Positions 34,068 through 43,389 of a stretch of DNA of 64,000 bases are shown piece by piece (the first letter of the stretch is position 1; each line of letters begins with the position of its first letter). Source of the stretch: an uncultured Tolumonas sp. Lineage in GTDB: Bacteria; Pseudomonadota; Gammaproteobacteria; Enterobacterales; Aeromonadaceae. The stretch is taken from positions 2,942,001-3,006,000 of the forward strand of contig NZ_OY782757.1 in assembly GCF_963678185.1 (NCBI RefSeq), in the 5' to 3' direction. Made by a program: the position numbers and the translations under genes. Under the pieces are notes generated by a model. The model saw only the letters and a program-made list of their open reading frames with translations, did no database searches and was not told where the DNA came from.

Positions 34068-37000
34068 ATGCCGAGGGCAATGAATAATTCTGTCGCAGGA
34101 GTTGTTCAAACTGATCGGCAGGAACGGGTTTACTCATTAGATAGCCCTGATAACAGTCACAGCCTTGCTCTTTCAGGAAGGCCAGTTGTTCGCAGGTTTC
34201 AACACCTTCGGCCAAAACCTTGAGTCGTAATGTATGTGCAATGGCGACGATCGTCGCCGCGATTTCCATATCATCTTTTTTGTGTGGAATGTCATCGACA
34301 AAACTTTTATCGATTTTCAACACATCTAAAGGTAAGCGTTTTAGATATGACAGGGATGAATAACCAGTGCCGAAATCATCAATCGCCAGCCTCACGCCTT
34401 CCGCCTGCAGCTGATTCAAGATTGCGATCGCTTCTGTTTCCCGTTCCATCAAGGCACTTTCTGTGAGTTCCAACTCCAGTAAATGTGCGGGGAAACCGGT
34501 ATTACTGAGTGTGTGGATCACGGTGCTGAACAGATCACTGTAGTGGAACTGGATCGGGGAGATATTCACCGCCAATGTCAGAGCTGGTAAGCCTTGCTCT
34601 AACCAGCTCTTTCCTTGGCGACACGTTTCCTGCAAAACCCATTCGCCGATCTGTTTGATAAGCCCGGTTTCTTCGGCCAGAGGAATAAATAAGATCGGTG
34701 GAATTAAGCCACGCTTGGGATCTTGCCAGCGCACTAACGCTTCGGCGCCGATAATTTTGCCACTGTGAATATCGACTTGTGGCTGGAAATAAACCCGAAA
34801 CTCTTGTTGTTCGATAGCGCGTTTGAGCTGAATTTCCATATCCAGCCGGCGATCGGCGATACCGGTTAAGTCGTCAGAGAAATATTTATAGCAACTGCGG
34901 CCACTGGCTTTGGCGTGATACATCGCGGCATCGGCTTTTTGCATCAGTTCTTCCGGTGTGGTGCCGTGTTCAGGGTAGAGGCTGATCCCGATACTGGCCC
35001 CCAAGAGCACATCACGATCGTTAGGGAGATGGAACGGACGCTTCATGAGCTGGATGGTGTCATAAGCGATGGCATTGATGAGTTCTAATGGCGGGTTGTT
35101 ATCCAATAGGATCGTAAATTCATCACCGCCTAAACGGCTTATTTCGTCGGTCATCTGCAGATGTTGTTGTAACCGGCGGGCTACTTCCTGCAGCAATACA
35201 TCCCCCATCTGATGGCCGAAGCTATCATTCACATCTTTGAAGCGATCCAGATCTAAGATCAGTAACGCAACACGTTGGCGCCGGAACATGGCAGCCTGTA
35301 GCGACTGATTTAGGTTCTGTGCCAATAATATCCGGTTCGGCAGTTGAGTCAGTGGGTCGTAGTGAGCCTGATATTTTAGTCGTGCTTCAGTTTCTTTGAT
35401 TTTGCGGATGTCGGTCAGTGTGCCGATATAACTAATGATTTTACCCTGCGTGTTTGTTTCAGCTCGGGCATGGATGATGAGCCAGCCGAGCTGATTATCG
35501 GGGAGTTGGATCTGACACTCCATTTCGCTTTCACCACCACTGAGCAAACTGGGTAACCACTCTTGCTGCAGTTGTTGGTAATCATCCGGCACGATCTTTT
35601 TAAGCCAGTATTCAGCTGAGGCATTTGGCCTGATTTGCAGTAGCGAAGTGCCAAATTCATTGATATAAACCAGTTTGCCCTGTGGATTCAGACGGAAGAT
35701 GCCGACGCGAACGAACGTGGCTAAATTATGGAATAGTCGTTCGCTATCAATCAGTTGTTGGTCGCGGTTGAGATTATCCAGTGCAAAACAAACATCACCG
35801 GAAATTTCTTCCAATGTAGCCTGTACTTTTTCAGTAAAGAAATTCGCTTCACTGGCATATAACGCCATAACACCAAAGATGTCATCGCCTTCATGGATCA
35901 GATAATAACCCGCTGAACCTATATCGGCGGCTTTAGCGACCTGATGAAACGGAGTGGTCAGCATTTCCTGTAGATATTCATTAATGACAATGTTTTTTTG
36001 TTGAGAAATCGCCTGCATGACACCGGTGCGTGGGATGAGCTCCGGTGATAGTTTTTTTTGCGCGGTGATCCAATCACAAAACCCGCTGTTATCGCCGGCA
36101 ATATGGGTGATATTAATGTCATCTTTCGCTGGTGTGCATTGCGCAATTATGGCTAAAGAAAAACCGCCATCGTCAATGGCTGTTTGGCATACGCGCTCAA
36201 ACAGCTCAGTGCGGTTTTGACAATGTACGATAGATTGATTGGTGCGCGATAACATGTTGTACAGATTGGTCTGTTTCCGCAGCTCATTTTCGCTGGTTTT
36301 ACGGCGGGAAATATCTTCTATCACCGTAATAATGAATGAAATACGGCGGTTTTCCGCTCGCACGCAGCGCGTATCCACATTGGCATAAATGATGTGACCA
36401 TCTTTATGTTGAAGCTGTTTTTCCCGCTGATAACCATCGGAGAGATCCAGCATCATGGCCTGCATATCGGCATCGGAATTTTCTGCGGGCATCAGGGATG
36501 CCAGTGTGGTATTGGCTAATTCTTCGCGGGTGTAACCGAGAATGTCGCATAGCTGGTTATTAAAACGGATCCAGTTGCCGGTTTGTGAATGAGTAATGGC
36601 CATGCCAAATAATGGCAGCTCAAAAAAATGTCGTAACAGTCGATCTTTTTCTGCGGTCTGACGCTGCATATCTAATTCATTGCGATATTGCTGTTGTCGC
36701 CATGACATACGCAGCAACAGTACTACCAGTACCCCGGCGACCAACACAAACAGCGTGATCCACCAAAGCTGACGGTACAATGGCGCAAACACTTCTGCTT
36801 TATTTTGTTGGATCAGAATATGCCAGCCGGTATATGCAATCGGCTGATAACTGGCAAATACATCGGTGTGGCGATCATCTTTGCCATCATAGGTGTTGGC
36901 CTGTTCCGACAATGCTTTGGCCAGTAACGACGAGTGATCTTGCGGATAGGGAATATTACTAATTTCGGCATGCAGGGCGTCATTGGCCGGAATACGCATC

Positions 37001-37644
37001 TGCAAAACCCGATCATCATAGGCCTGCAATAATAGGGTGATACCGGTGTTACTGGTCGGCCACATTTCAATGTGTGGCAGTAAGGAATTTTTCACCACTT
37101 GGGTCAGATGTAATGAACCAATGACGAAAAACGAGTCAGGATCACGCAGCGGAATGCTGATACCGAGGTAAAGTTGCCCGCTGTTATCGCGAAACCAGTC
37201 GGTGGTGATGTTACGGGCGTTGGTGCGAAATGGGGTCGAGTTGAGTTTGTTGGTCGGCGGATTGCCTAACACCAGGCGCGGGTTATTTTGTTCATCAAAG
37301 ACCGTCAGCGATTCATAGCCCATCCGACGCTGCAGTTGTGAAAAGGTCTCGTTAATTTCGTTAGGTGCATAACGCGGATTTCGATTTAACTGCACAGCCA
37401 TGTGAATAAACAGCGGATTATTTTGCAGCACTTGCGCATCACCCAGACGCTCATTCAGCCAAGATTCGATCTGACTGGCTTTTTGCTGTGCCATCGACGT
37501 CAGTTCACGCAAGTTATCTTGTTTTAGCGGCTGATTTTGAATATGGAATACCAGCAATGGAACCAATAATACCAGCAATAGTGGTATTGAGAGGAGCCAA
37601 CGCAATCGCCCGTTGTTTGTGACGGGGTTGGTTTTGTTATCCAT
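34066..37644 (-). CDS. Membrane sensor with Cache, PAS, GAF, PAS, GGDEF and EAL domains
   Basis: A 1192-aa c-di-GMP enzyme. Order: membrane segment about 14-35; periplasmic dCache-like sensor about 36-295 (GWHILIQQNKAEVFAPL at its end); second segment about 296-318; PAS about 335-450; GAF about 460-625; PAS about 645-755; GGDEF about 775-930 with intact GGDEF at 838; EAL about 945-1185 with EALVRW at 968 and the metal residues in AIDDFGTGYSSL. The RxxD inhibitory site is replaced by QMTD, so product inhibition of any cyclase activity is doubtful. GAGG precedes the ATG. Last gene of a four-gene operon; net activity cannot be told. Confidence 0.92.
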   Translation of the reverse strand: MDNKTNPVTNNGRLRWLLSIPLLLVLLVPLLVFHIQNQPLKQDNLRELTSMAQQKASQIESWLNERLGDAQVLQNNPLFIHMAVQLNRNPRYAPNEINETFSQLQRRMGYESLTVFDEQNNPRLVLGNPPTNKLNSTPFRTNARNITTDWFRDNSGQLYLGISIPLRDPDSFFVIGSLHLTQVVKNSLLPHIEMWPTSNTGITLLLQAYDDRVLQMRIPANDALHAEISNIPYPQDHSSLLAKALSEQANTYDGKDDRHTDVFASYQPIAYTGWHILIQQNKAEVFAPLYRQLWWITLFVLVAGVLVVLLLRMSWRQQQYRNELDMQRQTAEKDRLLRHFFELPLFGMAITHSQTGNWIRFNNQLCDILGYTREELANTTLASLMPAENSDADMQAMMLDLSDGYQREKQLQHKDGHIIYANVDTRCVRAENRRISFIITVIEDISRRKTSENELRKQTNLYNMLSRTNQSIVHCQNRTELFERVCQTAIDDGGFSLAIIAQCTPAKDDINITHIAGDNSGFCDWITAQKKLSPELIPRTGVMQAISQQKNIVINEYLQEMLTTPFHQVAKAADIGSAGYYLIHEGDDIFGVMALYASEANFFTEKVQATLEEISGDVCFALDNLNRDQQLIDSERLFHNLATFVRVGIFRLNPQGKLVYINEFGTSLLQIRPNASAEYWLKKIVPDDYQQLQQEWLPSLLSGGESEMECQIQLPDNQLGWLIIHARAETNTQGKIISYIGTLTDIRKIKETEARLKYQAHYDPLTQLPNRILLAQNLNQSLQAAMFRRQRVALLILDLDRFKDVNDSFGHQMGDVLLQEVARRLQQHLQMTDEISRLGGDEFTILLDNNPPLELINAIAYDTIQLMKRPFHLPNDRDVLLGASIGISLYPEHGTTPEELMQKADAAMYHAKASGRSCYKYFSDDLTGIADRRLDMEIQLKRAIEQQEFRVYFQPQVDIHSGKIIGAEALVRWQDPKRGLIPPILFIPLAEETGLIKQIGEWVLQETCRQGKSWLEQGLPALTLAVNISPIQFHYSDLFSTVIHTLSNTGFPAHLLELELTESALMERETEAIAILNQLQAEGVRLAIDDFGTGYSSLSYLKRLPLDVLKIDKSFVDDIPHKKDDMEIAATIVAIAHTLRLKVLAEGVETCEQLAFLKEQGCDCYQGYLMSKPVPADQFEQLLRQNYSLPSA

Positions 37645-37665
37645 ATCACCTCAGGGTTGTTGCCA

Positions 37666-38592
37666 TTACTGGCGTAGATATATTCGATAGTTTTCGGGTG
37701 TCACCAACTGATAGGGAATGAGTATTTCTGCCGGCAATTTGTCCGATTTTGCCGCCAGTGCTGCGGCGGTGCTGAGTGCTACCTTCCCTTGTGCTTGCGC
37801 GTCCTGAAATACCGTCGCGATCAGTTCGTTCTGATACATGGCATACAACGCATCGGGTGTTGCATCGATACCCGCGATCTGGATCTGTTTGGGGGAAATA
37901 CCGGCTTTTCTCATGGCCAATAAGGCGCCCAATGCCATTTCATCGTTATTCGCCGCCAGTATATTGAAGCGTTTACCTTCGTGTATCCAACGACTCATCA
38001 GACGCTCGCCTTCGGCACGATTAAAATCCGCGACACCTTCCGCCACAATATGTATTTTGGGGTGTTGTGCAATGACATCTTTAACCGCCTGAGTACGATC
38101 ACGAGCGGCACCAGAATTAGAAATACCGGTCATGATCGCAACATTTCCTTCGCCCCGGTTGATTTCAGCCAGATATTCCATCTGTAATTTGCCGGAAAGA
38201 TAAGCATCAGAACCCACATAATAGATGCCATTTTCCAATGGAATATCGGGTTTTCGATTCACAAAGACCAATGGAATACCCGCTGCTCTGGCTTTCTGAC
38301 TCATGATGCGGGTGGTTTGTGCGCTCACATCGACCGGATTGACGATGATCACGGCATATTTTGCGGCAATGAATTCATCAACTTGCGCCTGCTGTCGGGC
38401 GGTATCTTGTCGGGCATCAGAAAAATGGAGGCTGACTTCATTCATCTCCTGTGCTTCGTCAGCGATAGCGTCTCGCAGCAAAGACAGAAAATAATCATCA
38501 AACGCCGACATGCTGACACCAATGTTCGTTTTCGCTTGACCCATATTTGGAAAAATCAGCAGCATGACACAACAGAAAAACAAACGAACCAT
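37666..38592 (-). CDS. Orphan periplasmic sugar-binding-type protein
   Basis: A 308-aa RbsB-like periplasmic-binding protein (Peripla_BP_4 fold) with a signal peptide ending at GQA. Ligand-binding marks include NIGVSMSAFDDYFLS, ARQDTARQQAQVDEFIAAKYAVIIVNPVD, a GISNSGAARDRT segment and IAGIDATPDALYAM. No ABC permease or ATPase gene is nearby. It lies 9 bp after the diguanylate cyclase gene and 21 bp before the Cache sensor gene, so it probably presents a ligand to a periplasmic sensor domain rather than importing it. Confidence 0.85.
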   Translation of the reverse strand: MVRLFFCCVMLLIFPNMGQAKTNIGVSMSAFDDYFLSLLRDAIADEAQEMNEVSLHFSDARQDTARQQAQVDEFIAAKYAVIIVNPVDVSAQTTRIMSQKARAAGIPLVFVNRKPDIPLENGIYYVGSDAYLSGKLQMEYLAEINRGEGNVAIMTGISNSGAARDRTQAVKDVIAQHPKIHIVAEGVADFNRAEGERLMSRWIHEGKRFNILAANNDEMALGALLAMRKAGISPKQIQIAGIDATPDALYAMYQNELIATVFQDAQAQGKVALSTAAALAAKSDKLPAEILIPYQLVTPENYRIYLRQ

Positions 38593-38601
38593 AGCGATGC
38601 C

Positions 38602-39606
38602 TTATATAACTAAGTTGTCTTCAAACAGTTTTACACAATTCCGACCACTGTTTTTGGCGTGATATAACGCTTTATCTGCGGCATGGATCAAATGGGCAGG
38701 TTCTTGTATCTGTTGACTATAACTGGCAACACCGAAAGATGCGGTGATGCGGGGCAAACTATTCCCCTGATAGTCCATGTTGGTTTGCGCAATTTGTTTG
38801 CGGAGTTTTTCGGTGAGGAACGATGCATTACGGATATCGGTTTCTGGCAAGATAATGGTGAACTCCTCACCGCCATAGCGATAAAGACGATCTGTCTGGC
38901 GGATTTCCGTTTTCACAAATTGACTGATGTTGATCAACACCTGATCGCCGGCTTGATGGCCGTAATTGTCGTTGAATTGTTTGAAATGATCGATATCAAA
39001 CATCACCAGCGAAAAAGTTTTACCAAAACGTTGGGAACGCTGCAGTTCATGTTCCATCTGCACATCAAATTGGCGTCGATTTAATGCACCGGTTAATGCA
39101 TCGGTGATAGAAAGTTTGGTTAATTTGTCGTTCAGTTCTGCCAACTCATCGGCATATTTCTGCAGTTTGATTTCGTTTTCCCGGTTAATTTTGTCCAGCT
39201 CTTCTTTTTCCTGCAGGATCTGGATCATGCTGTTAATGGCATCAGAAAAATCGCCGGAAAAAGAGACTTTTTGTTCGTAATCCCCTTTGGCTATTTGCTG
39301 AATCTGCCAAGTGAGATGTAATAACTCGGAATGCAGATTTTTGAACGGATTTGAAAAATAGTTGCGGATCGGCGGCGCGGTATCGAGTTTGCCGCGGGCC
39401 AGATCTTGTAGAAAATTAAAACTCTCGTTGTATTGTCGGGCTAGGATCAGGACGTTTTTGATCAGTTGATTTTGGGCTGGGTCAGTCGATAGTGGCAGCT
39501 CTTTGGGCAGAGCTTGCACTACGCGGCCGGTAGTGATTTGTTCCAGGATCTGATTCAGTTGTTCAAGGCTGGTGAGGTCGGCTTGTTCAGATTTAAACAG
39601 ATTCAT
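38602..39606 (-). CDS. Diguanylate cyclase (GGDEF protein)
   Basis: A 334-aa cytoplasmic protein without membrane segments. The N-terminal ~165 residues include a HAMP-like piece (LTWQIQQIAKGDYEQKVSFSGD cut short) and a coiled coil (KEELDKINRENEIKLQKYADE). The C-terminal GGDEF domain has the active motif GGEEF at about residues 245-249 and an RQTD inhibitory I-site five residues before the motif, so it should make c-di-GMP with feedback control. Its ATG overlaps the V4R gene stop (ATGA), implying that V4R is its sensor partner. Confidence 0.92.
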   Translation of the reverse strand: MNLFKSEQADLTSLEQLNQILEQITTGRVVQALPKELPLSTDPAQNQLIKNVLILARQYNESFNFLQDLARGKLDTAPPIRNYFSNPFKNLHSELLHLTWQIQQIAKGDYEQKVSFSGDFSDAINSMIQILQEKEELDKINRENEIKLQKYADELAELNDKLTKLSITDALTGALNRRQFDVQMEHELQRSQRFGKTFSLVMFDIDHFKQFNDNYGHQAGDQVLINISQFVKTEIRQTDRLYRYGGEEFTIILPETDIRNASFLTEKLRKQIAQTNMDYQGNSLPRITASFGVASYSQQIQEPAHLIHAADKALYHAKNSGRNCVKLFEDNLVI

Positions 39607-40133
39607 GTGCTTGTCATTTCCCGTTCATTGAGATCAATCGTGAAACGGCAAGTTCGCTCACCCGTGGCCCAGCAATCGATCTCTTTGACGATAAAATTTT
39701 GTTGGGTATAGACATGAAAAATACCCTCGATAAACCCTTCATCATAATCACAGACGGTCACACCTTGCAGTGGCAAGCCTGAGCAATCGAGATCTTCCGA
39801 GACGGTGACGACAAAACTAAATTTTTCAGGATCTGCTTTTTCAACCCGCAGAATACCAATCGCGTGTTCGATAAGTTTTTCATGTAATTGCGCAATGAAT
39901 TTATTCAGTGGTAACGAGGCATCCAGAATATTCTGACAAAAGGCTTTGCCGGCTAAACGCCCGGAATCAGTCAGTAATTGTTTGGTTTTTTCATCGCCAA
40001 ACTCATGTTCCAGCACGGCGCGCATGGTGTATTGCATCAAGCGATAGGCAGCGACAGAGGTCATGTGGCCAAGATTCGGGCGCCCTTCCTGAATATCACC
40101 GAGTTGTTGCCAATTAAAATTGAACTCATCCAT
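39603..40133 (-). CDS. V4R-domain small-molecule sensor
   Basis: A 176-aa soluble protein with a V4R (4-vinyl reductase-like) domain in its C-terminal half. VVTVSEDLDCSGLPLQG, EGIFHVYT and the terminal EIDCWATGERTCRFTI follow the family pattern with paired cysteines. V4R domains sense small molecules, for example aromatics in XylR/DmpR regulators. The ATG at 40133 has GAGGAA upstream; a start at 40160 is weaker. First gene of the c-di-GMP operon, coupled to the diguanylate cyclase. Ligand unknown. Confidence 0.75.
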   Translation of the reverse strand: MDEFNFNWQQLGDIQEGRPNLGHMTSVAAYRLMQYTMRAVLEHEFGDEKTKQLLTDSGRLAGKAFCQNILDASLPLNKFIAQLHEKLIEHAIGILRVEKADPEKFSFVVTVSEDLDCSGLPLQGVTVCDYDEGFIEGIFHVYTQQNFIVKEIDCWATGERTCRFTIDLNEREMTST

Positions 40134-40317
40134 AAATTCCTCTTGCGCTGAAATTGGCATCGTTTGTTTTGAGTAAAAAGGTGACTACTGAAATTATGTA
40201 TTGAGTTTAGTCTTTTACCGGCAAGATGCCCAACTGCAACCTATTTATAGTGGGAATATCTGTAGCTGACATCCCGTCAGCAACTCTTCATGAATTGTTT
40301 TCAATAAATGGGAAATA

Positions 40318-40339
40318 AGCCTCCTGTAAATTGGAGGCT
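40318..40339 (-). terminator. Probable terminator of the citCDEFXG operon
   Basis: AGCCTCC / GGAGGCT stem (40318-40324, 40333-40339), 65 bp beyond the citG stop. The minus-strand tail TTATTTCCC is only partly T-rich. Confidence 0.45.
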
Positions 40340-40403
40340 AAAACGCGGAGTAAAGCAGAATGCAGAAAAGAGAATAACCGGCCAAGAAAAAGAGCATCGG
40401 TAT

Positions 40404-41294
40404 TTAACGATCTAACTGATGCAGCAACCAAGTAACTGCCAATAGATCGGCACTGCCACCGGGGCTGAGATTGCGCGCGATCAGCTGTTGATCCAACTGT
40501 TGCAAGGCATGCATCCGTTCGATGGACAGAAATGGTGTCTGCCGGGTAATTTCTTTGGCTCGTTGCTGCACATAATGCAGGCCGTCGATGCCACCACGGG
40601 CCACTAAATTCGTGTCGTTATTGTGTGCCAGTAATGTCAGCATCACTTCCAGCAGTGCGCTGTTGCGATCCGCGCCATGGGCGATGGCGTTGGCATAAAC
40701 GGGCAGCGAATATTCACGCACAGTGGCGAAACCTGATTCTACCTCACCACGCACACCGGCTAATCCATGCTGGTGGAAGAAGCGTTCACCGGCCGTTTTC
40801 GGTTGTGTGTTGGTGGCGAGTTCCCGCTGTACCAGCCCTTCGGTGGCGCGAGCCACTTGCTGACACACGGTTTGTTGGTTGAGAATTTTACCTTGCTGCC
40901 ATAAACGCCCAGCCGCCGCACACAGCAGCGCCAGTGAGAACAACATGCCTTTGTGCGTGTTGACACCGGCGGTGGCGAGCAGCATATCGCGTTCACACTG
41001 TTTCCCGTGTGGGCGCAGCATCGGCAGCAGTTGGTTGGCAGGTAAATGAGCACTGTCGACACCGGTTTGCGTGAATAAGGCCAGCCAAGGCGCAATCGCT
41101 TCGGCGCTGTGTTCAAAGGTAGCAACCGTCATATCACGATGTGAACCGTTATTGGCGCGATCGACTAAACCGGGTTTCGGTGTGGTGTAAACCTCAATCA
41201 ACATGGCGTGATGGGCGAGACTCGCCATCTCGCGCACGATGGCCGGTTTTATCGTGACCGGCATGGCGCAATCGGTATCAAACAGTGCATACAT
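40404..41294 (-). CDS. citG: Triphosphoribosyl-dephospho-CoA synthase CitG
   Basis: A 296-aa enzyme that makes 2'-(5''-triphosphoribosyl)-3'-dephospho-CoA, the precursor of the citrate lyase prosthetic group. Diagnostic blocks are EVYTTPKPGLVDRANNGSHRDM, GVNTHKGMLFSLALLCAA, LAHNNDTNLVARGG and LSPGGSADLLAVTW. The ATG at 41294 (GGAAC upstream) lies inside the citX end, giving a 17-bp overlap; a start at 41402 would add 36 unrelated residues. Last gene of citCDEFXG. Confidence 0.93.
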   Translation of the reverse strand: MYALFDTDCAMPVTIKPAIVREMASLAHHAMLIEVYTTPKPGLVDRANNGSHRDMTVATFEHSAEAIAPWLALFTQTGVDSAHLPANQLLPMLRPHGKQCERDMLLATAGVNTHKGMLFSLALLCAAAGRLWQQGKILNQQTVCQQVARATEGLVQRELATNTQPKTAGERFFHQHGLAGVRGEVESGFATVREYSLPVYANAIAHGADRNSALLEVMLTLLAHNNDTNLVARGGIDGLHYVQQRAKEITRQTPFLSIERMHALQQLDQQLIARNLSPGGSADLLAVTWLLHQLDR

Positions 41295-41847
41295 GGTGTT
41301 GTTCCTGCGTTGATAAATAGGTGTGCAAAATCTGACGGATGTGAACCTGCAGCTCTTCATTACTGTGGCGACGACTACGGCCACACACAGCGGCCAGTTC
41401 ATCGCAAATTAGGCAACGGCGTGGCGATAAATCGAATTCGCGGCGTGACAGACTGCGGCCATCGGCTTGTAAAACATCGAGATCAAACAGGCGCCCGAGT
41501 GGATGCTGTTGTTCCAGCGTGATCATGGCGCTTTTTAATGCGGTAGCCGGCACAGCGACGCTCCAAAAAGCTTCGGGGCCAGTAATGTGTCGCCAAGAGA
41601 CATGAGCCGACACGCGCCAGCCCAACGTTTTGAGTTCACGCTGCACGGCGAGTACACCGGCAGCCTGTAACTGATGAGCTTCCGCATTATCTTTAATTTC
41701 CCCCGGCATATTGATGCAAAAGGAGATCAGACTTCCGCCATAACGCTTCAACCAAATCCGCTGGCGCTGCACTCGTTCATCACGAGCGGCCAACATTTGG
41801 GTGAGTCCGATCCGCAGATTGGTCGGGCGACTGCTCATCAGTTCCAT
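41278..41847 (-). CDS. citX: Apo-citrate lyase phosphoribosyl-dephospho-CoA transferase CitX
   Basis: A 189-aa transferase that attaches the prosthetic group to the CitD acyl carrier protein. Recognisable by RDERVQRQRIWL, SLISFCINMPGEIK, FDLDVLQADGRSLSR and SPRRCLICDELAAVCGRSRRH, a CitX/CitXG signature. It begins 19 bp after citF and overlaps citG. Separate citX and citG genes are the Klebsiella/E. coli form; some bacteria fuse them. Confidence 0.93.
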   Translation of the reverse strand: MELMSSRPTNLRIGLTQMLAARDERVQRQRIWLKRYGGSLISFCINMPGEIKDNAEAHQLQAAGVLAVQRELKTLGWRVSAHVSWRHITGPEAFWSVAVPATALKSAMITLEQQHPLGRLFDLDVLQADGRSLSRREFDLSPRRCLICDELAAVCGRSRRHSNEELQVHIRQILHTYLSTQEQHHVCTV

Positions 41848-41866
41848 GCTTACTTCACCTGCTTCA

Positions 41867-43381
41867 CTATTTAACTTGTTTCACGACATCAATAATGCTG
41901 CCATCGCGATAGCGGATCACGCCGACGATACGGTCGGTGTATTCGATTTCCGCTGGTTCACCAGTTAGTGAGTAGGCGCGCTGATTCAGCTCTTCTATCG
42001 ACATCACCGGTAGTTTCGCTGCCAGCAGACGCTCTTTGACCTCAGGGCGAGCTGGGTTTACCGCGATACCGTGATCGGTGACCAGCACATCAATGCTGCT
42101 GCCGGGGGTAATACAGGTGGTCACCTTGTTGACCACGGTTGGAATGCGGCCACGCACCAGCGGTGCAACCACGATGGTCAGATTAGCAGCGGCAGCGGTG
42201 TCACAATGGCCACCTGATGCACCACGGAATACGCCATCTGAACCGGTGATCACGTTGACGTTGAACTGGGTGTCGATTTCCAGCGCACTCAAGATCACCA
42301 CGTCGAGTTTTTCAACACAGGCACCTTTCGATGACGGGTTAGCATACTGATTGGCAGAAATTTCCTGATGATGCGGGTTTTTGCCCAGCGATTCCGCCGC
42401 CACGCTGTCAAAACATTGCACATCGAGCAGGGTTTTGATCAGGCCTCGTTCATGCAGTTCCACCATGCTGGCGGTTATGCCACCGAGACCAAAGCGGGCT
42501 TTGATTTTGTTGCGTACCATTTTGTCGGCCATAAACCGCGTCACCGCCAGTGATGCCCCCCCGGTGCCGGTTTGCAGCGAGAAACCGTCGTTGAAATAGC
42601 CGGAATGCTCGATGACATCGGCGGCGCGGCGGGCAATCAGTAGCTCGCGTGGATTGGTGGTCATGCGTGTAGCGTCACCGCCGATCTTGCTCGGGTCACC
42701 GACATGTTCCACCTGCACAATGCCGTCAACGCAATCCTGCGCAATGCTGGCCGGATAGTTGGGGTAACCAACCAGCTCTTCGGTCAACAAGATCACATGA
42801 CGGGCATATTCAGCATCAACACGGGCGTAGCCCAGCGATCCACAGCGGGATTTGCCGGAAAAACCGTTCGCGTTACCAAATTCATCACTGCATGGCACAC
42901 CTAAAAAGGCGACGTCGATATTCAGTTCACCGGATTGGATCAAGTGCACACGGCCACCGTGCGAGTGGATATGCACCGGTTCTTCCATCAAGCCATTTGA
43001 GATCGCTTCGGCCAGTTTACCGCGCAGGCCGGAGGTGTAGATCTTACGCACCACGCCATTGCGAATATGTTCCAGCAGCGGCGCATGGCAGTTGGTCAGC
43101 GAGCTGGCGGCTAAAATCAGGTCTTTGAAACCCAGTTCGGCCAGTTTATCCATCACTATGTTGACGGTTTTATCGCCGTCACGAAACGCGTGGTGAAACG
43201 AAATGGTCATGCCATTGGTTAAGCCACTGTTGCGGATCGCCGCTTCCAGCGAAGCATGCAGTTTATTTGGTGTTTCCGACCCCGTTTCAGTTTTGTTTTC
43301 CAGTGTGGAAAACAGCGGAATATTAGGAACTAAAGTAGAAATCGCTGCCGGAATTGGACGTGCTAATACATTGGTAGTCAT
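41867..43381 (-). CDS. citF: Citrate lyase alpha subunit CitF
   Basis: A 504-aa citrate:acetyl-ACP transferase subunit of citrate lyase. It carries the long family sequence with SFHHAFRDGDKTVN, IHSHGGRVHLIQSGE, FLGVPCSDEFGNANG, GASGGHCDTAAAANL and a C-terminal VTDHGIAVNPARPE. The ATG at 43381 follows GAGG by six bases and is eight bases after citE. A frame to 43432 is an overlap artefact. Confidence 0.95.
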   Translation of the reverse strand: MTTNVLARPIPAAISTLVPNIPLFSTLENKTETGSETPNKLHASLEAAIRNSGLTNGMTISFHHAFRDGDKTVNIVMDKLAELGFKDLILAASSLTNCHAPLLEHIRNGVVRKIYTSGLRGKLAEAISNGLMEEPVHIHSHGGRVHLIQSGELNIDVAFLGVPCSDEFGNANGFSGKSRCGSLGYARVDAEYARHVILLTEELVGYPNYPASIAQDCVDGIVQVEHVGDPSKIGGDATRMTTNPRELLIARRAADVIEHSGYFNDGFSLQTGTGGASLAVTRFMADKMVRNKIKARFGLGGITASMVELHERGLIKTLLDVQCFDSVAAESLGKNPHHQEISANQYANPSSKGACVEKLDVVILSALEIDTQFNVNVITGSDGVFRGASGGHCDTAAAANLTIVVAPLVRGRIPTVVNKVTTCITPGSSIDVLVTDHGIAVNPARPEVKERLLAAKLPVMSIEELNQRAYSLTGEPAEIEYTDRIVGVIRYRDGSIIDVVKQVK

Positions 43382-43389
43382 GGTTAACC

